A stretch of 64,000 bases of DNA from Trebonia sp963767685 (GTDB lineage Bacteria; Actinomycetota; Actinomycetes; Streptosporangiales; Streptosporangiaceae): the NCBI GenBank assembly GCA_963767685.1, contig CAVYEZ010000014.1, positions 62,001 to 126,000 on the forward strand. Direction: 5' to 3'. Made by a program: the position numbers and the translations under genes. Positions 33,730 to 43,471 of this stretch are shown here, one piece after another (within the stretch, counting starts at the first letter, position 1; every line of letters starts with the position of its first letter). The notes below the pieces were generated by a model that was not told where the DNA came from, did not search any database, and was given only the letters and a program-made list of their open reading frames with translations.

Positions 33730-34886
33730 CCGGCGCCGAGCGCGTCGGCATCGACCCAGTGGCCGCCGCCTGCCTCGATCTCGGGGTAGGCGGCGCGCAC
33801 CTCGGCCATCAGGTCGGAGACAAAGAGCGCCACCTCATCCGGGCGTCGCGCGGTGAACTGAGCTGGGCTGATCACCGGGATCGTGGTCCCTGGCATGCGC
33901 AGCCCCTGCTTAGCGGGGGAGCTGTCCGCCACCGCGGGCAGCAGGTCGCCGTCAACCCCGGCCCGGCGCAGCAGCGCGACGGCCCGCGAGGCGGCGCCGT
34001 AGCCGAGCACGGTCCGCCCCGCGGCCGCGCTGCTGGCGAGCCAGTCGCGTAGCGCCGTGGCCCTGGCCTGGACGTCGTGCTGCAATCCGCGCAGGACGTC
34101 CGGGTCACGCACGCCGGTGCGGGCCTCCGCGGCGAGCAAGGCGGGAACCATCGCAGCGGCGGCGCCGGTCACGTCCATTTCCCCCGGTCCGGCGCTGTCT
34201 TCGTCCTGGGTTGCGGCGAGCAGCACGGTGCCGCCGTACAGGTCGAAACGCCAAGCCTGCCGGGGGACGAAGCCAACGGCAGCCAGCATCGCCGACAATG
34301 CGGTTGTCGAGTAGTACGCGTAGTGACCGTGCCGCAGCGCGTTCCACTGGCCGAGCCTGATGATCGTATCGAGGGAGTGGTACTGCAGCAGCAGGACACC
34401 GCCTGGAGCCAGCCGGGCGGCTCGCTCGGCGAGCGCGGCGGCCTGGTCGGCGGCGTGCATCATGCCGAAGCAGTCGAGGATGACCTCGGCCGGCGCCGCG
34501 TCGTCCACCGGTTTCAGGCCCCAGTCGGCCAGCAGGCCCAGCCACGAACCACCGTGCGGGCTGCCGTACTCTGCCACCCGCGCCCCGTCCGGGAGCAGGC
34601 CCGCGGCGGCGACGCGCTGCACCGCGTCGACCGCCTGCGCGACCAGCGCGGCCGGCTCGGTTCCCCTGGGCTCTTCCGGCACGGTCGGGTCATCGAGCAG
34701 TTGGGCGAGGCCGCAGCCAGAGCAGAGCCACATCTGAAGCGGGTAAACCGGGTCCGGTCCTGGATCGTCGCAGGGCGGGAAGTAGTCGCAGGCGGGCTGA
34801 CTGCCCAGGTCGAGCACCACGTGGCCGGCCGCGCTGCGGCAGGCCCGGCACTGGTGGGCGTGCACCGGTATCCCCATGCTGGCCAT
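33726..34886 (-). CDS. Sugar C-methyltransferase-like protein, divergent
   Basis: 386 residues from ATG 34886 (GGATGG upstream). An N-terminal zinc-binding domain has CRACRS and CSGCGL pairs. The SAM domain is weak (EYGSPHGGSWLGLLADWG). The C-terminal domain has VLGYGAASRAVALLRRAG and VADSSPAKQGLRMPGTTIPV, as in NDP-hexose C-methyltransferases. Its counterpart at 47287 is much closer to the family. The degraded motif I may mean altered function. It is convergent with the sigma factor; stops overlap by 3 bases. Confidence 0.8.
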   Translation of the reverse strand: MASMGIPVHAHQCRACRSAAGHVVLDLGSQPACDYFPPCDDPGPDPVYPLQMWLCSGCGLAQLLDDPTVPEEPRGTEPAALVAQAVDAVQRVAAAGLLPDGARVAEYGSPHGGSWLGLLADWGLKPVDDAAPAEVILDCFGMMHAADQAAALAERAARLAPGGVLLLQYHSLDTIIRLGQWNALRHGHYAYYSTTALSAMLAAVGFVPRQAWRFDLYGGTVLLAATQDEDSAGPGEMDVTGAAAAMVPALLAAEARTGVRDPDVLRGLQHDVQARATALRDWLASSAAAGRTVLGYGAASRAVALLRRAGVDGDLLPAVADSSPAKQGLRMPGTTIPVISPAQFTARRPDEVALFVSDLMAEVRAAYPEIEAGGGHWVDADALGAG

Positions 34887-34944
34887 CCATCCATCCCGTC
34901 GTTGGTTCGCTGGCTGGTATCAACGGGATGCATTCCGGATCGTA

Positions 34945-35318
34945 TTAATACGGTCGTAAGTCGAATATCAGCTGGTAGCCATCCGTCACCAGCCGGACCC
35001 ATTGGGGAGAGCGGCGGACGTCCTTCCACCTCCAGCGGTGCCGTTCCATCAGCATCCGGATCACCCGCCACCAGGCGAGGTAGTCCAGCATGTTGAAGGT
35101 GTCCTTGGCCACGGCGTCCGGAAGTAGTTGGCTCAGCCGTGCATGACCTGGTTGAGCCTGGTCAGCACGTATTCCAGGTCCAGCTGTGATGTCCTGGGGG
35201 TCAGGGCACGGATCTTCGCCTTGAGCGACCGGATGGGCCGGTCGTCGATGAAGGTGTAGACGTACCACTTCTGCGTTCCCCGCTTGCGGCGCCACTGGAT
35301 GCGGAACCCCAGGAAACC
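34945..35318 (-). pseudogene. Group II intron maturase C-terminal remnant
   Basis: Reverse strand reads FLGFRIQWRRKRGTQKWYVY, then KIRALTPRTSQLDLEYVLTR and LNQVMHG, a TGA where the family has Trp, ANYF, and after a frame change NMLDYLAWWRVIRMLMERHR and WRWKDVRR. This is the maturase/X domain of a group II intron reverse transcriptase. The 5' part is missing, cut by the ISAs1 remnant near 35318. Clearly inactive. Confidence 0.75.
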
Positions 35319-35929
35319 TGCTGGCCACGTTCGCCGACCTGGCCGGCGCAGTGATCACCCTGGACGCACTCCATACGCAGGGTGACACCGCGCAGGTCAT
35401 CCTGGACCGGTGCGCCGCGTACGTGATGACCGTCAAGGCGAACATGCCGACCCTGTACAAGCAGCTCAAGAAGCTGCCCTGGACAAACGTCCCCTCCGTC
35501 TCGTCCGTGATCACCGGTCACGGACGCCGGGCCCGCCGCACGATCAAGGTCGTGCTGGCGCCGTCATGGATCGGGTTCGCCGGGGCCGCGCAGGTCGCGC
35601 AGGTGCGCCGCACGGTCACGAGGAAAGGGAAGAAGACCGTCGAGGTCGTGTACCTGATCACCAGCGACCGCAGCGCGGATCCGGCCACCCTGGCGGGCTG
35701 GGTCCGCGGCCACTGGGAGATAGAAAACCGTCTTCACTGGGTCCGCGACGTCACCTACCTGGAAGACAAGTCCCTGGTCAGGACCGGAAACGCCCCCCGT
35801 GTCATGGCATCGATCCGCAGCCTGGCGGTCAGCCTCCTGCGACTAGACGGCCACGACAATATCGCCGCGGCCAACCGCCACCACGCCCGCGATCCCCAGC
35901 GGACGCTAAAGCTGCTTCAGGCTGCATGA
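35318..35929 (+). mobile_element. ISAs1-family transposase, 5'-truncated
   Basis: About 200 codons of a transposase C-terminal half: LAGAVITLDALHTQGDTAQV, VMTVKANMPTLYKQL, HWEIENRLHWVRDVTYLEDK and NAPRVMASIRSLAVSLLRL, the hallmark of ISAs1 (IS4-like DDE) elements. The N-terminal half with the first catalytic Asp is gone, and the coding sequence abuts a group II intron remnant on the other strand. No terminal inverted repeats were found. Dead element. Confidence 0.8.
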
Positions 35930-36165
35930 ATACGACTTTGCCGTGTCCCTGATCGGGCAGTACTCGATATCGTGAACGCGCCCGGCAGGCCATCGCGTCA
36001 CAAACCAATGATCTTGAACCTTCGATGGTGGACAAGTCGGGTATCAGGTGTGGCGGAGTCCGCTCTCATGTGTAGTGGACGCAGGCTATCGGCGCCCCGA
36101 AGTAATCCGACAGCCTACAGGGACCCTCGACCGAAGATTCTTCACTTTCCCTTAAGGAGGCGTGG

Positions 36166-36906
36166 GTGTCAGCCAAGTCAGTCGTAGCAAAACAGGTCAA
36201 TCGCGCACTACAGCCGCTTAACTTCCAAATCATCAAGGGAAAATCGGCCGACCCAGCCGTGCGACCCTACCGTTCCGCCCGCCGGACTATGGGGGAGGCA
36301 CGAAAGGCAGGTCTCTCGGTGTCCACCTGGATCGACCAGAATCACGCTGAGCCAGGCGCCACGCCGGCCCTGGTAAAAGCAATGCTCAGCATCTCGGGCC
36401 TGTCCGGTAAGTGCGGCCGAGTCTGCGAAATCGGACCGGGAACGGGCCGGTACGCCGAGGAGGTCATCGCAACGCTCCACCCTGACGCTTACGAGGTCTA
36501 CGAGACGGAGCGGTCCTGGATCCCCGTCTTGCGGAAGCTCCCCAATGCCATAATTCGGCACTGTGACGGGCGGACCCTATCTCAAACACCGGACGCCTCG
36601 ATCGACCTTGTTCACGCCCAGAAAGTCTTCACTTCCCTCCCGTTCTTCGCAACGGCAGGTTACATGGCGGAAATGGCGCGCGTCGTGCGCCCTGGCGGAA
36701 CGGTGGCCTTCGACGTGGCAACCGAGGACTGCCTAGACGATCCGACTGTGCTGACGTGGATCGAGCGGGGAACCATTTATCACCCATTCCCGAAAGCCTG
36801 GGCAGTGGATTTCCTACAACGTCGTGGCCTGACCCTGCTAGGTACAGCGACCACACCGCTTCCGCCGGGCAAGTCTGAACTGCTGGTCTTCCGTCGAGCT
36901 CGCTAG
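36166..36906 (+). CDS. Class I SAM-dependent methyltransferase
   Basis: 246 residues from GTG 36166, 5 bases after AAGGAGG. SAM motif I is VCEIGPGTGRYAEEV (about residue 84); post-motifs DGRTLSQTPDASIDLVHAQK and RVVRPGGTVAFDVATEDC fit the Methyltransf_11 type. The substrate is unknown. It stands alone between IS remnants and the GMC oxidoreductase; 35930-36165 shows no gene. Confidence 0.85.
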   Translation: MSAKSVVAKQVNRALQPLNFQIIKGKSADPAVRPYRSARRTMGEARKAGLSVSTWIDQNHAEPGATPALVKAMLSISGLSGKCGRVCEIGPGTGRYAEEVIATLHPDAYEVYETERSWIPVLRKLPNAIIRHCDGRTLSQTPDASIDLVHAQKVFTSLPFFATAGYMAEMARVVRPGGTVAFDVATEDCLDDPTVLTWIERGTIYHPFPKAWAVDFLQRRGLTLLGTATTPLPPGKSELLVFRRAR

Positions 36907-37078
36907 CCAGCCGCTCATCCGCGAAGAGCGTGGCCGGGAGGTACGCGGTGGACGGACTGGACGAGGAGGGCTTCGAGACTGCTCGTATCACGTCTACCGC
37001 CCCGAGTATCTTCTAGCTGTCGAAACTGCGTGGCGGCATCGGGTGAGCAGGAAGACATCACTTCACGGGGGATGCGCG

Positions 37079-38662
37079 ATGGACGGGGAAGCGACCGAGC
37101 CCGACGGCGAGGACGTCCGCACTGACGTGTGCGTGATCGGCGCCGGCCCGGCCGGTATCACCCTCGCCCGCGAGCTCGGCGCTAGGGGCGTCCATGTCTG
37201 CGTCCTGGAGAGCGGCGGACGCGAGGTCGAGCCGGATGTGCAGGCTCAGAGTCGAGGCGAGAGCGACGGATACCCGATCCACCAACTGGACTTCTGCCGG
37301 GTGCGCGGGTTCGGTGGCACGCTGCTGCACCCGCGCGTCATGGTGGGCCAGTGGGCGGCGCGGCCTTTGGACCCCATCGACTTCGAGGTACGCGAGGGGC
37401 TGCATGACGTGGGGTGGCCGTTCCCACGTGGGCATCTCGACACCTATTACACCCGGGCCGAGGAAGCGTGCGGCATCACTACGTGGGACGAAGCGGCCAA
37501 ACTATGGACTTCGAAGGCCTCCGAGCTCGGTCAGTCCTTGGTCGAGAGTGAGCTCGAGCCGGCCGTCTTCCAGTTCCTGACGCCTGACCACCTGCAGACG
37601 TGGAATCTTGTCCGCGCCTTGCCGAATGTCCGCGTCTTCCTGCACACGCGCGCAGTGGAGGTAGTGACCGACTCATCTGGTCGTCACATCGAGCGCATCG
37701 TCGGGGTCCGCGGAAACCGGGAGCGCGTCGTCATACGTCCCTTGCAAGTGGTGTTCGCCGCTGGTGGAATCGAGAACGCCCGTCTGCTCCTGGCCGCGAA
37801 CCACGGGCGTGGTCTGGGAAACGAGCACGACCTCGTAGGTCGCTACTTCGCGGAGCGGATCTCGTTCCATGCAGGTCATGTTGTGATGTCCGACGCGGTC
37901 TCGATCCAGGAGCTCTGGTCGTTCCATCGTTCTGCAAGCGATGAGATCGGCGGCGGACTCCGCATCGCTGACACCGTCCAACGCGACCTAGGTCTTCTGA
38001 ACTGCGTCTTCTTCCTGGTGCCGCGACCCAAGGCCGTGACGAGCGATGGCGTGCGATCGCTGTCGACCCTGGGCAAGGCTCGGCGCCGCCGGCCGGCGAT
38101 CGGTGCACTCGGCCGCCACCTGCGAAACGTGCTGGCCAGCCCGCCCGCACTTGCCGACATCGCGCTGGGCAGGATCATGTCGCGGCCGAGTGTGCTGGTC
38201 CTCCGTGCCCAGGGCGAGCAGGCCCCCAACCTCGAGTCTCGCGTGCGGCTGGGGTCTCGTCGCGACGACCTCGGAATACCGGTTCCGCGCGTGACGTGGC
38301 GCATCACCAACGATGATCTCGCGTCCGTAAAGGCGTCAGCGCAAGTGCTCAACCACACCCTGCGGGCACGGGGCCTCGGTCACGTTGACTGGACCGCGGA
38401 CCCGGACACCACGCTGGTAGAGGGCAACCATCACCATTTGGGTACGACGAGGATGCACGCGGATCCTGCCAGGGGGGTCGTGAACCCGGCCGGAAAAGTG
38501 CACTCTGTCGACAACCTCTATATAGCAGGAAGCTCGGTGTTCCCGACCTACGGAGCCTCCAACCCAACTTTGACGATCGTCGCCCTATCTATCCGCCTAG
38601 CCGATCACCTCCGCGAGATTCTCGGCGTATCTGAGTCGGCGACGAGCGGGGGGCCCTTCTGA
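37079..38662 (+). CDS. GMC-family FAD-dependent oxidoreductase
   Basis: 527 residues from ATG 37079 (GGGGGA upstream; GTG 37043 is in frame). FAD motif DVCVIGAGPAGITLARELG is at about 17-35. The C-terminal GMC signature HHHLGTTRMHADP (about 451) carries the catalytic His, and IAGSSVFPTYGASNP closes the FAD site. Such enzymes oxidise sugar or alcohol hydroxyls. It lacks an export signal, so it likely acts on a precursor in the cytoplasm. It converges on a methyltransferase with 58 bases of overlap. 36907-37078 holds no clear gene. Confidence 0.87.
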   Translation: MDGEATEPDGEDVRTDVCVIGAGPAGITLARELGARGVHVCVLESGGREVEPDVQAQSRGESDGYPIHQLDFCRVRGFGGTLLHPRVMVGQWAARPLDPIDFEVREGLHDVGWPFPRGHLDTYYTRAEEACGITTWDEAAKLWTSKASELGQSLVESELEPAVFQFLTPDHLQTWNLVRALPNVRVFLHTRAVEVVTDSSGRHIERIVGVRGNRERVVIRPLQVVFAAGGIENARLLLAANHGRGLGNEHDLVGRYFAERISFHAGHVVMSDAVSIQELWSFHRSASDEIGGGLRIADTVQRDLGLLNCVFFLVPRPKAVTSDGVRSLSTLGKARRRRPAIGALGRHLRNVLASPPALADIALGRIMSRPSVLVLRAQGEQAPNLESRVRLGSRRDDLGIPVPRVTWRITNDDLASVKASAQVLNHTLRARGLGHVDWTADPDTTLVEGNHHHLGTTRMHADPARGVVNPAGKVHSVDNLYIAGSSVFPTYGASNPTLTIVALSIRLADHLREILGVSESATSGGPF

Positions 38663-39445
38663 GCGAGGTGGCACTGCACGACTCGGGCGAAGCGGTCAAG
38701 CGGCTTGCGTATCACGTAAAGCAGCTCATTATGACTGTCGTCGCAGCGGCCTCTGCTCAGCCGGGCGATGGCCGCGCAGGTGATTCGCATCGACGACGAT
38801 AGCCCTGGTGGCTGGTCGGGACGAGTCAGCTCGCTGGCGCGGGCGGCGATGACCAGCCCGCGCATCAGCGCGTAGGAGGCGATGCCCTCCTCGCTGACCG
38901 CCTTCTCGTAGACCGCGGGGAACGGGCCGGGGATGCCGGGACGGAACCGGGACCAGACGGCCCGCCTGGCCGGCCCGGGCAGCATCCGGTCGAGCAGCGC
39001 CGTCGCACTGTAGCGGTCAGCGGTCCTTACGAACAGCAGCCCGCTCGGCTTGAGCGCGCCGGTGAGCCGGTCGAGCACAAGCTCGACGTGGCGTACCCGC
39101 TCGAGCAGGGCCGCACAGTAGACCACGTCGAAGGCGCGCTGCGGAATGGGGACCGTGCGCAGGTCGCCGATGATCACATCGGTGTAGGCGCCGCGCGTGT
39201 CGAGCAGCACCTGCCTGGCGAGCGGCTGGTCGCCGTCGACGGCCGTGACCGAGACCTCGAACCCGCCCTGCGCGAGCTCGGCGATGCCGAGCTCGCGCAG
39301 CGGAGCCAGGCAGCCTGCCTGGAGCACGGTGACCGGTCGGCCGAGGGCACTGCAGGACGTACTCGCGCATCGGCTCGGCGAAGAACCTGCTCGCCGTCCG
39401 CTGCATGTCCGGCGAGCCTCGCTCGGCAGTCGTCACGTAGCACAT
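38605..39445 (-). pseudogene. SAM-dependent methyltransferase, one frameshift
   Basis: From ATG 39445 the reading frame is MCYVTTAERGSPDM, ASRFFAEPMREYVLQ, then shifts by one base near 39350 into ALGRPVTVLQAGCLAPLREL and IIGDLRTVPIPQRAFDVVYC with ALKPSGLLFVRTADRYS. Restored length is about 280 residues, with SAM motif VTVLQAGCLAP. It shares 58 bases at its 3' end with the convergent GMC oxidoreductase. Gene decay or a base-call error are both possible. Confidence 0.68.
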
Positions 39446-39522
39446 AGTAATCTAACAATGGCTGTGTGCATCAAGTTTTGCGTTGCTCGAGTGCGATGCC
39501 AACTCGCGTGCCTGACTGGTGC

Positions 39523-40266
39523 TCAGGTCCCCGCTGTTCCGTCGACCGTGGCGCTGTAGACGTCTATTTGATATTTGCCCAAACCGTTTGGCGGCAGAGT
39601 GGTGAACCAGATAAGTACATACCTGCCGCTCGCCCGGGGTTCCGTCGGCAGTTGCACGATGCCGCCGACGTTTCTCGCGGACGCCACCGTGGACAAATCG
39701 GGCAGGGCAGCGACATTACCCACCCGTACCTGGACGTACGCGCCCAGTGGGGCGCCGAGGACCAGTTGGACGCCGCTGATGGTCACCGCATTGCCCATGT
39801 CGAGGAGTAGCCCGGTGCCCGCCTGCAAGTTGCCAAAATCGGGTGACGCGTACCACGAGCAGTACCACGGCTGGGCGCTGCCGCCGATCACTCTAGATGC
39901 GATGCCAGGATTGTCGCCGTCCGACGTCCCGTTCGGGCCGAAGGCAGCCACTGAGGTCACGTTCAGCGCATGCTGCCGAGGACTGCCTGCCGGGCTTAGC
40001 GGCGAGCCAGGCGATACGGGTGCGGCCGTGGATGCTGAAGCGGAGTCGGCCTGGGTAGCCGATGCAGACGTCCTGCTTGACGCCGAGTTGGTGCTTGACG
40101 CAGCGGTGCCGTTATTTGACCCATCCACGGTAGTGACAACGCCATAACCTCCTAGCAGGCCGAAGACCGCGATCAGACCGCTGATAGCAAGTGTCCATTT
40201 CTTGCCTGGTCGCGCCGGTTCCTCTGTGCCCGGTTCCACGGGATCGTGCCCCGTGCCGATACTCAT
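39523..40266 (-). CDS. Membrane-anchored discoidin-like protein, second copy
   Basis: 247 residues. A short cytoplasmic head, one membrane helix (LAISGLIAVFGLLGGYGVVT), a Ser/Thr/Ala linker and an outer beta-sandwich domain with PWYCSWYASPDFGNLQAGTG and LLLDMGNAVTISGVQLVLG. It is a paralogue of the gene at the left edge, with the same orientation relative to an epimerase. The linker differs fully while the outer domain is conserved, which supports a binding role for the domain. No catalytic residues were recognised. Confidence 0.85.
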   Translation of the reverse strand: MSIGTGHDPVEPGTEEPARPGKKWTLAISGLIAVFGLLGGYGVVTTVDGSNNGTAASSTNSASSRTSASATQADSASASTAAPVSPGSPLSPAGSPRQHALNVTSVAAFGPNGTSDGDNPGIASRVIGGSAQPWYCSWYASPDFGNLQAGTGLLLDMGNAVTISGVQLVLGAPLGAYVQVRVGNVAALPDLSTVASARNVGGIVQLPTEPRASGRYVLIWFTTLPPNGLGKYQIDVYSATVDGTAGT

Positions 40267-41307
40267 CGGAAAGCCTCACCGTCCTTGACACACTGCGCGC
40301 TTCGTCACAGCTTTGCGTTCCTGCGGAGCGCTGGGCATGGGGTCGACGGCCTCGGCCTCGGGTTGTATACGGGCTGTGATCTGGGTCCCGCTCAGCAGGG
40401 TGACAGTGCAGCGGGCAACGTCGATATGCGCGACGTGACCGTGGCGCAGCTGTCCGGATACGACGCGGTGGTCTGCCTGGCCGCGCTCTCCAACGACCCG
40501 CTCGGCGACCTGAACCCGGCGGCGACGTACTCGGTGAACCTGGACGGCACGCTGCACCTCGCCCATATGGGCAAGCAGGCGGGGGTGCCAAGGTTCCTGT
40601 TCTCGTCCTCGTGCAGCCTCTACGGCGCGGCCGGGTCCGCGGCGGTAGCCGAGGATGCCGAGCTCTATCCCGTGACACCGTACGGTGAGAGCAAGGTCAT
40701 GGCCGAACGAGAGCTCGTGAAGCTCGCGGACGATGACTTCAGCCCCACATACCTGCGGAATGCGACCGCTTACGGTGCCTCCACGCGGCTCCGGCTCGAC
40801 ATCGTAGTGAACAACCTGACCGCCATCGCGCTCACCACCGGCAAGGTGCGTCTGGAGAGCGACGGCACCCCGTGGCGACCGCTTGTGCACATCGAGGACA
40901 TCAGCCGGGCCTTCTGTGCCATGCTCGAGGCGCCGCGCGAGCTCGTGCACAACGAGGCGTTCAATGTCGGCCGGCCAGAGGACAACATTCAGATCAGGGA
41001 CATCGCCGAGCAGGTCCGCGAGACCGTGTCGGGCTCGGAGGTGACCTTCGCCGCGAACGCGGGTCCGGACCTGCGCAACTATCGCGTCGATTTCAGCAAG
41101 CTCAACAATACGTTCCCCGAGCTGGACCTGCGGTGGACGGTGCGCGACGGGATCGCCGAGTTGCTCGCTAGCTACGCGAAGTACGGGCTGACGTACGAGG
41201 ACTTCACCTCGTCACGCTATGTGCGGCTGCGCAGAATTAAGGAGCTGATGGCAGCCGGCGTGGTGGATGACATGCTGCGCAGAACCGGCGCGTCCGGCGG
41301 GGCCTAA
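40246..41307 (+). pseudogene. Sugar epimerase, second copy lacking its N-terminus
   Basis: Likeness to the epimerase at 796-1833 begins near 40322 (LRSAGHGVDGLGLGLYTGCD) and continues to the end, including SSSCSLYG and YGESK. The first 20-odd residues with the NAD-binding glycine motif are missing: the upstream bases overlap the start of the divergent gene and encode no GxxGxxG in any frame. Without that motif NAD binding should fail. The rest shows no stop or frameshift, so loss may be recent. Confidence 0.8.
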
Positions 41308-41312
41308 CCGGG

Positions 41313-41374
41313 CGGCCGGAGCACTGGACGAGATGCTCAGGGGACCGGGCGACGGGTCCGGCGGCGCAGGATAA
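41313..41374 (+). pseudogene. Remnant of a third epimerase 3' end
   Basis: Six bases after the epimerase stop, a fragment reads AGALDEMLRGPGDGSGGAG then TAA, aligning with the C-termini of the other two copies (AAGAVDEMLRRPG and AAGVVDDMLRRTG). It overlaps the 3' end of the beta-propeller gene on the other strand, so part of its sequence is also coding there. Confidence 0.55.
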
Positions 41375-42914
41375 ACCAGGCGAGGAAGGCTAGGGCGAGC
41401 ACGACGATGAGGCCGCCAAGGGCAGCGGCCGCGAGGTACCTGCGCGGGATACCTGGTCCGGGCGGGGAGTAGGCCTGGCAAGACGCATGCGGAGAGGATG
41501 CTGGCGTCTGACTGCCAGCGCTGCCCTGGACGCGGAATGCCACCACGTTAACCGCGCACGCGGCGAGCATAAGGCCGTCGGCCATGCTCGGGGTGGGGAA
41601 GTGGTTGGCGGGCGTACCCATCGTCACCTGCTGCCGGATCTTCCCGGTGCCCGGGTCAAGGCCGTAAAGCACGCCGTTCTGGCCGATCGTCCAGACCAGG
41701 CCAGCGGCTACGAGGGGCGGGCCGCCGCCGACGCCCGAGTTCCACAGCAGCCGCAAACCCGGTGGGGAGGCGGTCACCTGGACCGCGCTGATGCCGTTGA
41801 GGCACGGCAGGAAGACCGTCATGCCAACCATCGCGGCGCCGCCGTCGATATCGCTCTCGCAGGCCTTCAACGTTGCCTGCTCGCCGCCGATCCCGCCGAG
41901 GCGCGAGCCGTCGAGCAGGTACGCGGTCCCCGACTTGTCCGCTACCAGGACCTGGCCGCTAGGGAGCAGCACCGGAGCGGTTGACATGTCCACATCGGTC
42001 GCGTTCCGCGACGCCCAGTCGGCCGGCGTGAAGTACTGCTCAAGTCGCAGCGAAGAAGACAGTTCGAGCGCCGCGACCCCGTAGTCATAAGCGTGGCTTG
42101 AGCTGTCGACGGAGCCGTTGCCCGAAACCACCCAGATGTTGCCGTGGCCGTCGATGACTGGTGCGGCACCGCCCATCCAGATCGCGCCCTGCGATTCCCC
42201 GGCCGCGCTGTCGACGGTGAAGAACCTGGGTGAGCCTCCGGTCTCCGGCACCGCGGCCACCCGCCCACGGTAAGTGCTGCAGTCGCCGTAGTTGCCGCCG
42301 AGGCCGAAGACAACCTGGCCGGCATCGAGCGCAAGCCCGGTGCGCTGCAGCAAGGCCGCCGGGTCCGCACCCGGGGGGTCGACGCCCTGCCTCAGTTCGA
42401 CCTTCCCCGACGTGCTGTTCAGCCCAACGAGCGTATGCACGGGATGGCCGCCGCTGACCACGTCCGCGACGACGAAGATCTCATTCCGCGACGGGTCGAT
42501 CACCGGTGTCCCGGTGATTCCGACCGTTGGCGAGATGTCTCCGCAGGGCAGCGAGCTCGCGGACACAGGAGTGCCCAGGTGAGTTGACCAGGCGACCGCG
42601 CCCGTGGCGGTCGACAGCGCGTAGACCGTGTCGTTTTCCGTCGCCGCGTAAACGACGCCACTGTAGACCAGCGGCTCTCCGTAAAGCTGCCCGTCAAGCG
42701 AGGGTGAGGTCCAGGCGCGCGACGCCGTGTCGTCGGAACCCCCGCCAGTGGCCACCCCAGTGCCTGCCGCATCTCCGTGGTAGACGGTCCAGGAGCCGGG
42801 ACCGGTGGACGATGAGGTACCGGACGCCGACGCTGCGTGGACAGGCCATATGCCGAGCCCGCACAGCACGGCGGCGGCAAGGATCCCAGTCAGCCTGCGC
42901 CATCCCATGCCCAT
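41337..42914 (-). CDS. Membrane-anchored extracellular PQQ-type beta-propeller
   Basis: About 525 residues from ATG 42914 (GTG 42920 and ATG 42908 are options; the frame is open back to 43100). A signal peptide (RRLTGILAAAVLCGLGIW) is followed by WD/PQQ-like blades such as PLVYSGVVYAATENDTVYAL, STATGAVAWS and GLDPGTGKIRQQVTMG. A C-terminal helix (YLAAAALGGLIVVLALAFLA) is followed by an Arg-rich tail. It would sit outside, anchored by the tail. No catalytic residues are seen; protein or glycan binding is likely. It lies between two epimerase 3'-end remnants, suggesting it arrived by recombination. Confidence 0.83.
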   Translation of the reverse strand: MGMGWRRLTGILAAAVLCGLGIWPVHAASASGTSSSTGPGSWTVYHGDAAGTGVATGGGSDDTASRAWTSPSLDGQLYGEPLVYSGVVYAATENDTVYALSTATGAVAWSTHLGTPVSASSLPCGDISPTVGITGTPVIDPSRNEIFVVADVVSGGHPVHTLVGLNSTSGKVELRQGVDPPGADPAALLQRTGLALDAGQVVFGLGGNYGDCSTYRGRVAAVPETGGSPRFFTVDSAAGESQGAIWMGGAAPVIDGHGNIWVVSGNGSVDSSSHAYDYGVAALELSSSLRLEQYFTPADWASRNATDVDMSTAPVLLPSGQVLVADKSGTAYLLDGSRLGGIGGEQATLKACESDIDGGAAMVGMTVFLPCLNGISAVQVTASPPGLRLLWNSGVGGGPPLVAAGLVWTIGQNGVLYGLDPGTGKIRQQVTMGTPANHFPTPSMADGLMLAACAVNVVAFRVQGSAGSQTPASSPHASCQAYSPPGPGIPRRYLAAAALGGLIVVLALAFLAWFILRRRTRRPVP

Positions 42915-43030
42915 TTCCACTGCCCGCCCTTGGCTTGGTCTTGGGGTGCTTCGTACAGCCTTCTGGGTAGGCGGGCAACGCGTCCACCAAAGTTGCATCA
43001 TGTTAGGGGAAAGGTGACTGCCTAGTGACC

Positions 43031-43129
43031 GATGAGAAGCCGACGACCCGGGGTCGCCGGGTAGTCGTAAACTGAGAGGCGGAGTCGAGCGCTTCAGCAT
43101 CGACTCGGGTTTTGTACGGGGATTCCTGT
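43031..43129. repeat. Repeat C, copy 2
   Basis: Matches 1801-1898: the epimerase tail (GATGAGAAG, CGACCCGGGGTCG), GTAGTCGTAAACT, the inverted repeat GAGTCGA/TCGACTC and GTACGGGGATTCCTGT. In copy 1 mfd follows; here likeness stops after GATTCCTGT and unrelated sequence with an IS110 element begins. Confidence 0.7.
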
Positions 43130-43471
43130 CGTCTAGCCTTTTCTTCCCAGGTCAGGGCGCTGCGAGGGCGCGAAAATGGGGTCGGTGCTGGTAGCTGCGT
43201 GGCCGGGGTTCGCTGCCGCCCTGTGGCCCTGCCGGCGATCAGGGCGCAGGCGGGGCGCCGAGGTGGGATGCTCAGGCGCGGGCTGCCCGTATACCGAAGC
43301 CGGGGCTTTCCTGGCACTTGATGCCGTCGTCTAGCCTGGCGCCGGGGCCTCGACCCTGACGGGTCGCGAATTGTCGCCACGAGCACGCCGGTTAGTTTCT
43401 CGCTTCCGACCGGGCCCCGCGGGCAGCCCGCCTGTTTCCTGCACGCACGAGCATACGGGAGGGCGGACTGC
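43130..43471. other. Non-coding flank of the IS110 element
   Basis: No gene. A 12-base direct repeat, GTCGTCTAGCCT, occurs at 43128-43139 and 43326-43337. It may mark element ends or a small insertion. Nothing else was recognised. Confidence 0.35.

Noticed and set aside
43128..43337. 12-base direct repeat GTCGTCTAGCCT as a target-site duplication of IS110
   Set aside because: IS110 elements usually leave no or very short duplications, and both copies lie on the same side of the transposase gene.
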